This document shows, piece by piece, positions 57,632 through 64,000 of a stretch of DNA of 64,000 nucleotides. The position numbers and the translations under genes were made by a program. The stretch's first letter is position 1. Every line of letters starts with the position of its first letter. The DNA is from Prasinococcaceae sp. CCMP 1430 (lineage: Eukaryota; Prasinodermophyta; Palmophyllophyceae; Prasinococcales; Prasinococcaceae). Where the stretch lies: assembly GCA_013416795.1 (NCBI GenBank), contig RQSC01000869.1:1-64000 (forward strand). The letters run 5' to 3'. Below the pieces are notes generated by a model. The model did no database searches and was not told the origin of the DNA. It saw only the letters and a list, made by a program, of their open reading frames with translations.

Positions 57632-57858
57632 GCGCCGACCGCAGAGGCTCCATGCGTTGGTCCTTGCTACAATTTTGTACACGAGAAAATACACGAAGAT
57701 GCGCGAGCCGTACGTAATCCGACACCTTTCGCGCACGCCACGGTGCAGCACGCGCTCGTTGCGGCGCGACGCGCAGGCGCGCGCACGCGCCGTCGCGTAT
57801 GGGCGCTGTATACAAGACGCCCGCCGCGGCGGCGGGCACAATTTACAGGGCAGCGCCA

Positions 57859-59730
57859 TCACACCATCGAGAACGCCTTGATGACACCCATCGAGTTGGC
57901 GGCTAGTATCTGCGTTGGGTCCGTGCCTCTCCAACAAACGGCCGAGATGAACAGTTGTTTGGCGTTGTCGTAGCCGATCTCCCCAGGCGATGTGAAAAGC
58001 CGCTTCATGGCGGGCCGGCTGCAGCGCTTGTGGTATACGAAGAGTTCGTTGGTCTCGGAGCCGCACGCCAGGAAGTTGGGGCCGGTCGACAGACCGATGA
58101 AATTTTTCTCGTTGACGTGTCCGCGTAGCGTCTTAGTCAAGCAGTTTTGTCTCACGTCCCACAGCTTCAGCGTGTTGTCCGTGGATGCGCTCGCAAGCTC
58201 CGTCTCGGACATGAAGCGCACGTACGACACCGCCTTTGTGTGGCCTGAGAATGCCTGCAGCGGGTAGCGCGTGTGCCGAAGGTCGTAATAGTGTACGTGG
58301 TGGTCGGCCGAGCCCAGCGCGACGTGGTTTGAGTTGTGAGGGTTGAAGCGCACGCAGCACACGTTGGCCTTGAGCTCGAGAGTCATGACACTCCCTTGCT
58401 GCTGCGTGCTCCACAGCTTACACCGGCAGTCGTCCGAGCCGGAGAGCATGAGTTTAGCGTCGTCCGAGGCGCAGTCCACGCTCCACACGCGCTTCTCGTG
58501 CTCGTCGTACTCCATGACGGGCGTCGCCGCGTCGATGTCCCACAGCGTGACGACACCCTCGTAGTCGGAGCTCGCCAGCTGGTTGCGCTGGAAGTGCGAC
58601 CAGCAGAGACACGACAGCTTCGAGCGCGTGGAGCTCTCGAGGCTAGGCATGCTAGGCTCCGTGGTGCCAGAGGACGAGTTGATCAGGTCCGAGAAAGAAT
58701 ACACGGAGATGCACTTGGACACGCCCGCGGTGGCAAAGTACTCGCCCATGCAGTCGAACTCAATGCTCGAGATGATGTTGGTCGAGCCCCTAGGGGCAGC
58801 GGGAGGGCGCAGGACCGCGCTTTCGCGCAAGCGCGTGAAGCGCGTAAACGTTGCGAGCGTGTCCATGAACGTGCCCAATCCCGACTTGCCACTGTGCTGC
58901 TGGTCGGGCGCGCCTTCCACCGCTTGCGGCTCTACTGAGCCCAACCCCTCGGACCTTGCGGATGTGTACACCTGCTCCAGGTCATCGACGGCGCCAGCGA
59001 TGCGCTGTTTCGCAGCGCTGAGGCTTACGCCGGTGCCCATGCCGACGGCCGAGCCGTCGTGGTCTGCGCCCGCGCCCGAGCCGTGCGCAGCCATGGCCGA
59101 ACCGCCGAAAATGGCCGCCGCGCCCGGGGAATCGCGTTCGCGCTGCATCTTGCGCAGTGTGTCGAAGCGCCTGCGCTGTTCCTGGACCACCTGGATGTCT
59201 GCCGAGAGGAAGTCGAGCTCACGCCGAAGCTGCTGCGCCTCGGAGAGCTTCTCCTCTCGCGTGAGGTGCAGGAAGTCGAGGAGCACACTGAGCTTGGCCT
59301 CGGTGGCCTCCTGCTTGAGGCGCTCCTCGTGCACCATCAGCGCGCCCACGAGCTGGCGCACCTCCTGCAGGTCGAGCCTCGCTTCCTCAGAGAGCGCTCG
59401 GCGCAGCCGCGCGGCCGGGTCGAGCATCTCGCCCTCCTCTCGGTCGCCGAGCGCTTTGGAAAGCTGCGTGAGGGCGTAGTTGGGCGTGAGCTTGTCCGTG
59501 GCGACGAAGGCGCCGCACTCGGGACAGTTGGCGCGCGTCGACAGGTGCGTGGCGATACATGTGTGGCAGAACGAGTGGCCGCACGGGGCGACGAATGCGT
59601 CAACGAAGTTGCCGCGGCATATAGGGCAGTGCACCTCGCCGGTGCGGCCGGCCCCGCCGCCACCACCGCCAGCGGACTTGTTCGCCGCCAGCGCGGCCTG
59701 CACGAGGGACGGCCGCGCTTCGGCGTCCAT
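57859..59730 (-). CDS. COP1: COP1-type E3 ubiquitin ligase (RING, coiled coil, WD40)
   Basis: A single-exon gene of 623 residues, near the 675 of Arabidopsis COP1. A C3HC4 RING finger lies at about 35-72 (CPICRGNFVDAFVAPCGHSF, CHTCIATHLS, NCPEC). KLTPNYALTQLSKALG follows, then a coiled coil (about 105-205, LDFLHLTREEKLSEAQQLRR). From about 310 a seven-bladed WD40 propeller runs to the end: SIEFDCMGEYFATAGVSKCI, CWSHFQRNQLASSDYEGVVT, HEKRVWSVDCA, GSADHHVHYYDLRH, SYVRFMSETELASASTDNTL and GSETNELFVYHK. COP1 with SPA proteins ubiquitinates light-signalling factors; its presence suits a phototroph but COP1 also exists in animals. Start is the only ATG before the RING. It is divergent from the CobW-like gene. 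Confidence 0.92.
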   Translation of the reverse strand: MDAEARPSLVQAALAANKSAGGGGGGAGRTGEVHCPICRGNFVDAFVAPCGHSFCHTCIATHLSTRANCPECGAFVATDKLTPNYALTQLSKALGDREEGEMLDPAARLRRALSEEARLDLQEVRQLVGALMVHEERLKQEATEAKLSVLLDFLHLTREEKLSEAQQLRRELDFLSADIQVVQEQRRRFDTLRKMQRERDSPGAAAIFGGSAMAAHGSGAGADHDGSAVGMGTGVSLSAAKQRIAGAVDDLEQVYTSARSEGLGSVEPQAVEGAPDQQHSGKSGLGTFMDTLATFTRFTRLRESAVLRPPAAPRGSTNIISSIEFDCMGEYFATAGVSKCISVYSFSDLINSSSGTTEPSMPSLESSTRSKLSCLCWSHFQRNQLASSDYEGVVTLWDIDAATPVMEYDEHEKRVWSVDCASDDAKLMLSGSDDCRCKLWSTQQQGSVMTLELKANVCCVRFNPHNSNHVALGSADHHVHYYDLRHTRYPLQAFSGHTKAVSYVRFMSETELASASTDNTLKLWDVRQNCLTKTLRGHVNEKNFIGLSTGPNFLACGSETNELFVYHKRCSRPAMKRLFTSPGEIGYDNAKQLFISAVCWRGTDPTQILAANSMGVIKAFSMV

Positions 59731-60405
59731 CCTGAAACGATTCTTCGCCGCGGGACGGGACGCGCCTTCCCCCGCGCCGTGGCCCGGCGCGCCGCAGTGG
59801 GCCTCGAGGCGTTCGCCCGCCCTCGCCGCGCGAGCCGCGCCTCTGACGGATCAGGCCGCACGCTGCCGCTTCCCCCCTCTCAGCGCGCCGCCCGAGTGCG
59901 CCGCCGGAGCGCGCCCACGCCCACGCGCAGGCGCGCGCGGCGCGGCGCGAGAGTGGCAACTCCGCCAGCCCTCTCCCCGTGCTCCGCCCAGTACGCACCG
60001 CACCGCACTGCCCCCCTCCCGCCCCTCACGCCGGGCGCACACACGCACACGCGCGCGCTGCCCAGCGCAGCGCCACACGCGCATGCGAGAAAGACGGCGA
60101 CGCTCTCCACGTCAAACAACGATGTATGCAAGAGCCTACGCGAGAAGCACACACACTCAGCCCCGCGCGGTCAAGTAGGAACCGGGGGAGAGGGAGACGG
60201 AACCGGGTCTATCATAGCGAATCGTGACTCTTTGTTCGACTTGAACCGTGCACGTGGCCTGAACCTGGTTCGGCCACCGCGCGCTGCGGTCGAGCGCCAG
60301 CCGCCGCCCGGCGAGTGCCATTGCGTGCGCCCGCCCGCTGTCGGCGGGGGCACCGACTCAAGGGCGGCCTGGGCGTTTCTCTGGGGCTCGGGGTTGAATT
60401 TGGCG
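59731..60405. promoter_or_regulatory. Divergent promoter, COP1 / CobW-like
   Basis: A 675-bp divergent interval without a supported gene. It has AAACAACGATGTATGCAAG near 60114 and an AT-richer patch with GCGAATCGTGACTCTTTG near 60217. GTGACTC resembles an AP-1-type word but a single occurrence is not evidence of function. Confidence 0.35.
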
Positions 60406-62473
60406 ATGGCTTCAGTCCCTCTGGGGTCGGAGGCGCCATCGGCGCAGCTGCCGGTGGTGCTGCTGTGCGGCGTGAGCGACGGCGCGGCGGCCGCCGCGCT
60501 CGCGGCCGCGCGGGGGAGTGCGCGGCGATTCGCTTGATTGCGCAGGCGGGGGCGCGGCGGGGGTGGGGGGGAGGAAACGGGGGCTTGCCCCGCCCGGGCG
60601 GGCGCGACGCGCCTGGCGAGAATGTTGTAACTCTGTGTGACGTCTTACGCTGAGGGTGTTGCGCGTGGTGACCGTGTGCATCAAGCCTTGGGTCTCCGCT
60701 CCACCTGCTGCCAGCCGCTGTTCCAAGCCGAATTCTCGCTGTCACTGAGCTTGCGCCCGGCGGGCGGCTGCAGCGCCAGCAGCTCGAGCGTTATGGTTAC
60801 CTCTCCCTCCTGCGCCCACGGCAGCTTCTGCTCGTCGATGTTGAGCGTCTGAAGGAAGGCACCCTCGGCTGTGTACGCGTTGGCCGTCGTGCTGCCGAAC
60901 CACCCCTTGTCGGCGCGCACGACGACCTGCGTGGTCTCGCCCACGCGTAGCCCGCACAGCATCTCGCTGAAGGCGAAGTCGAGCCCGCTCTTCTGCTGGA
61001 AGCCCGTGTAGGTGCCCAGCTGCATTTTGCGGCCGTCCGGCTGCCCTCGCCGCTCGGTGCCATCGACGGCGCGGTCGTCGCCGTCGCGCCGCACGGCCCA
61101 GGTGAAGCGTACCTCGTCACCGTCCTGCGCGCGGCTGCTCGAGGCCGCCTCTCCACGCCCCACCGCCTCGCGGCTCGCCGCGGCCCGCTCCTTCCCCTTC
61201 GCCAGGCCCTTTGCCAGCCCCACCACCGGGGGCGCCGCCGCCGGTCGACGCAGCGGCGGCGGCGGCGGGCTGCGCGGCCGTTGCACGCGCCCCTGATTCG
61301 GACGGACTGCTAGAGGCGACGCAGGCCGCCGCGGCGCGAGCCTTCGATGTGCTCGTGCTGCGCGCAGACGCGCCCGCCGAGCCTGCCGGCGTCGCAGAGT
61401 GCCTTGGCCAAAGGCTCGAGGGCCCGGGTGACGACGGTGCAGGCGACGCAGAGGCTGCGACGCTGAGCGCGGTGGTGCGCCTCGGCGCGGTGCTCACCGC
61501 TGTAGATGCATCGAGTGTCGTGAATGACCTCGTTGGGAACCATGTTGCTATGTGCGACCGCTTTGACGATTGCGACGAGCCGCGCAGCGTGGGGGAGCTG
61601 GTCGCCGAGCAGATTGAGCAGGCGGACGTCATCGTCGTCGTGGGCACGCAGCCGACGGACGCGCAGAACGTCGCTAACGCCACGGCACTCTGCACGGCAC
61701 TCAACCCGCGAGCGGCAATAGTGGGCCTGGAGGGACTGGGCGTCGCTCTGCGGGGCGCGCTCGTTGGCGACGCCTTCCAGTTCGCCAACCTGCCACCGAT
61801 GGCGCCGCCGCCATTCGCGAGTCGCGCGCTCAGCGGCTTGCCACCGCTGCCGGCGGCCACGACCGCGGGGCTGGAGACATACGTGTACGCGGCCAAACGA
61901 CCGATGCACCCTCGGAGATTCTTTGAGTGGCTAGATGCGCACTTTGTGGTCGATGTGGATGACCTCGAGATCGACCTGCACCCTGCGTCAAGCGCAGGTG
62001 GTAGCGATCGCGACGAAGGCGGTAGCATGGACGATGCAGGGAGCGAAGGGGAGGAGGAAGAAGTCGACGCCACTGCAGAGGCTATGAATGCCGCGGCAGT
62101 GCGTGCGCGCTGCGAGGCGGCCTACGGCACACTCGCACGCAGCTGGGGGTGCGTGTGGCTCGCCGGTCGGCCGGCGGCGCGCATCGAGTGGAGCCAAGTG
62201 CCTGGCGCTACGAGCTTGCGGCTGTACGGCGCGTGGGCCGCTGCACTTCCGCGCGAGCAAAGGGTTCGCGGTCTCGTGGAGCTTGACCCGTCCGACCCTG
62301 CGGGCGACCGCAGGCAAGAGCTCGTCTTCGTCGGGCGCGGCGTCAACGTCGCGGCGCTCGGCGCAGCGCTCGACGCGTGTCTGTGCGCCCACGCCGAGGT
62401 TGATCCCTCCACGTGGCGACTCACGCCCGAGGCTGCCGCTGCGATGGGCGACGATCCCTTCGATGCGCTGTAG
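60406..62473 (+). CDS. CobW/COG0523-like protein with degenerate P-loop
   Basis: The main exon runs from a TTTGCCAG acceptor near 61216 to the stop at 62473. It shows the GTPase half (ARAFDVLVLRADAPAEPAGV in place of the E-T-x-G-x-A-D-P switch, ADVIVVVGTQPTDAQNVANA) and the C-terminal CobW domain (KRPMHPRRFFEWLDAHFVVD, ARSWGCVWLAGRPAARIEWS, RQELVFVGRGVNVAALGAAL). A first exon at 60406 reads MASVPLGSEAPSAQ then LPVVLLCGVSDGAAAAALAA, which has the position of the Walker A strand and loop but lacks the GSGKTT residues. The normally conserved C-x-C-C is GCAAVAR. The link between the exons is not solved: the first frame stops at 60537 and the next frame (AAIRLIAQAG, ENVVTLC) looks related. CobW proteins are GTP-dependent metal chaperones; this copy probably cannot hydrolyse GTP. 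Confidence 0.6.
60681..61286 (-). CDS. FKBP-like protein, opposite the CobW-like gene
   Basis: The minus-strand frame gives an FKBP-type fold: DGDEVRFTWAVRRDGDDRAV in place of GD.V.V.Y...L.DG..., MQLGTYTGFQQKSGLDFAFS before EMLCGLRVGETTQVVVRADK in place of the ..G...GM..GE...., and EGEVTITLELLALQPPAGRK as the last strand. Many residues that line the prolyl isomerase pocket are not conserved, so it may not be an active enzyme. No ATG exists before the domain in this frame; the start is unresolved and an acceptor-like GCGCGCAG just before GACGGTGACG may mark an exon start. The frame's 5' end overlaps about 70 bp of the main CobW-like exon on the other strand, and the rest would lie in that gene's intron. 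Confidence 0.5.
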   Translation of the reverse strand: MQRPRSPPPPPLRRPAAAPPVVGLAKGLAKGKERAAASREAVGRGEAASSSRAQDGDEVRFTWAVRRDGDDRAVDGTERRGQPDGRKMQLGTYTGFQQKSGLDFAFSEMLCGLRVGETTQVVVRADKGWFGSTTANAYTAEGAFLQTLNIDEQKLPWAQEGEVTITLELLALQPPAGRKLSDSENSAWNSGWQQVERRPKA

Positions 62474-62621
62474 GTTGCTGTCGCTTGCGCGCACTAGGCA
62501 CTGATACACACAGCCGCTCGGCTCGCAGTTGCATGTTACGCGCATGTGCACGCACAGCCAAACCACACAAGCAGCTGAGTTGAAGAGCTGTAGTTACATC
62601 CCGCACCATGCTCGCACGCGT

Positions 62622-63938
62622 CTACTCCTCGACGGTCACGCCCATGTTGCGCGCGGTGCCGGCGATGATGTTCATGGCCGCCTCCACGTCGTTGGCATTG
62701 AGGTCCGGCAGCTTCATCGTCGCCATCTCGCGCAGCTGGTCCTGGGTGATCGAGCCCACCTTCACGTCCCTCGGCTCGCCCGAGCCCTTCGCGATGCCTG
62801 TGCAGGGAGAAGGGGTGCGTCAGCGGGTGCGCCCATCGCAAAAGATCGCGCGCCGCCACAGCGAGCGTGCTCTGCAGCACGACGCCGCTGCGGCCACAGC
62901 ATCGCACCCGCACCCGCGGCGCGGCGCGAAAGGGGCCGCATGATGATGGGCATCCGTGGGTAGGATATGACCACCTGGTACCACAGGCCGGGCGTTGTAG
63001 CGGCTTGCGGCGGCAACCCTGCTGCCCGCAGGCGCAGCGCCGCGCTGCGCGCGCAGGGCGGGATCCACGCGCAAATGGCGCCGCAACCCCCCGACCGCAG
63101 GCCCCGCTCGCGGCGCACGTACCCGCCGCCTTCTTGATCAGGAACGACGCCGGGGGCGTCTTGGTGACGAAGGTGAAGGAGCGATCCTGTAAGCGCGTTC
63201 ACGACAACGCGCGGATGCACAGCAAAGCGAGCGCGGGCGTGAGCGCGAGCGTGAGCGCGACGTGGTGTGGTGTGGTGTGGCACCGCGCAGGGGAAGGGCC
63301 TGTCAGCAATGGCCTGACTACGACAGGTCGGTGGAGTGGTTGCGCGTGGCGGCAGGGGGGAGGGTAGGGGAGGGGGAAGGGGTGTCGCTCAAAGCAAACG
63401 GGCAGCGGCGTGCTGCGGAACACGTGCAATTTGTGGTGCTATGCCAGCAGGCGGCGGAGTTGCAGCACAGCGCTGCGCTGCGCGGCACGGCGTGCTGGGG
63501 CCGCAAACCCTGGCGAACTTTCGCCCCCCCGCCTTCGTTGGCGGGCGCGGCGCCCGCAGCGCTGCGCTGGCTCGCCCCGTCTCCTCATGTTGCGCAAGCG
63601 CGCGCGCCAGCACGGACCTCGTAGACGGTGATCTCCACGGGAATGATCATGCCCGCCTGCTGCTGAGTCGCGGCGTTGTACTCCTTGCAGAAGCCCATGA
63701 TGTTGACACCCTTGGAGCCCAGCGCGGGGCCGATGGGCGGCGCGGGCGACGCCTTGCCCGCATCGATTGCGAGCTTGATGACGCCAGTGACCTTCTTGGC
63801 CATGCACGTGACTGCACGCGACGGCGCGGCGGCCCTACCGCCCGCCGAGCGCAGCGCAGCCGCGCGGCGCGGCGCGCGCGAGGCGGGGTGCGCGGCGCGG
63901 CGCGCGATGGGCCTCACCGACGAGCAGCGCGCGCGCAT
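62622..63938 (-). CDS. rpl11: Ribosomal protein L11, bacterial/organelle type
   Basis: Three exons: 63803 (or 63938)-63618, 63186-63123 and 62797-62622, with introns of 431 and 325 nt. From ATG 63803 the protein has 141 residues, exactly the bacterial length: [63 protein letters not shown], and the C-terminal rRNA-binding domain [34 protein letters not shown]11 forms the GTPase-associated centre of the large subunit. ATG 63938 would add a 45-residue Arg/Ala/Ser-rich leader that fits an organelle-targeting sequence but overlaps the first codons of the next gene. Without it no targeting signal is visible, so the longer form is more likely for a nuclear gene. It could serve the plastid or the mitochondrion. 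Confidence 0.88.
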
Positions 63939-64000
63939 TGAGGCGAACCGCCAGGCAGCGCTGCGCAGACGGGACGAGGCCCGGAGGCGCGCGTCGGCAG
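63907..64000 (+). CDS. Start of a gene cut by the window edge
   Basis: From ATG 63907 the frame reads MG then [20 protein letters not shown] and continues with DEARRRASA to the edge. This helical motif resembles the N-terminal RPA-binding motif of SMARCAL1-type annealing helicases (LTEEQ..KIEENRQKAL) and also occurs at the start of other DNA-repair proteins. With only 31 residues the family cannot be fixed. It is divergent from L11 and overlaps its longer possible N-terminus by 32 bp. Confidence 0.45.
   Translation, partial: MGLTDEQRARIEANRQAALRRRDEARRRASA

Noticed and set aside
1..64000. CRISPR arrays, insertion sequences, bacterial operons
   Set aside because: No spaced direct repeats, transposase-like proteins or Shine-Dalgarno-coupled gene series were seen; introns and gene content are eukaryotic.

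Overview
This window comes from the nuclear genome of a GC-rich, flagellated, photosynthetic protist. The genes are eukaryotic: most are single-exon or carry a few short GT-AG introns. Ciliary-type genes (LRRC9-like, polycystin channel, IFT54) sit beside plant/alga-type genes (tandem AP2 factor, COP1, bacterial/organelle-type ribosomal protein L11, RsmB-type methyltransferase, a cysteine-less complex I ferredoxin). A haptophyte or similar secondary alga fits best, but this is inference and the sequence carries no decisive marker. I see no bacterial operon, CRISPR array, transposon, rRNA or tRNA.

Left part (1-31 kb): a two-AP2-domain transcription factor (+), an LRRC40-like protein (+), a SET-domain methyltransferase (-), then a block rich in flagellar-type genes: LRRC9-like (+), a polycystin-2-like channel with a somatomedin-B-like insert (+), a 2598-residue secreted EGF/cadherin-like protein (-), a sulfotransferase-like protein (-), a SEP-UBX protein (+) and IFT54 (-).

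Middle part (32-50 kb): a Tudor-like/AP2-like/LSD1-type amine oxidase fusion (+), a THP3/LENG8 SAC3-family protein (-), SMNDC1/SPF30 splicing factor (+), a DRAM/Frag1 membrane protein (-), a tautomerase (+), a WAC-DDT-WHIM remodeller subunit (-), and ornithine aminotransferase (+).

Right part (49-64 kb): RsmB-like (-) and TrmH-like (+) RNA methyltransferases from one divergent promoter, formyltetrahydrofolate deformylase (-), an unrecognised protein with an apparent frameshift (+), an FBXO21-like F-box protein (-), a cysteine-less adrenodoxin-like protein (+), COP1 (-), a degenerate CobW-like protein (+) with an FKBP-like gene on the opposite strand, ribosomal protein L11 (-), and the first codons of another gene (+).

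From about 27.8 kb onward almost every gene is on the opposite strand from its neighbour, giving alternating divergent promoters and very tight convergent 3' ends (24-70 bp in the tightest cases). Two divergent promoters share a nearly identical 21-nt telo-box-like motif. Splice donors are mostly GTRCGY instead of GTRAGT. Many initiation codons are uncertain because the GC-rich 5' regions stay open in several frames; where I could, I chose the first ATG that precedes recognisable protein.
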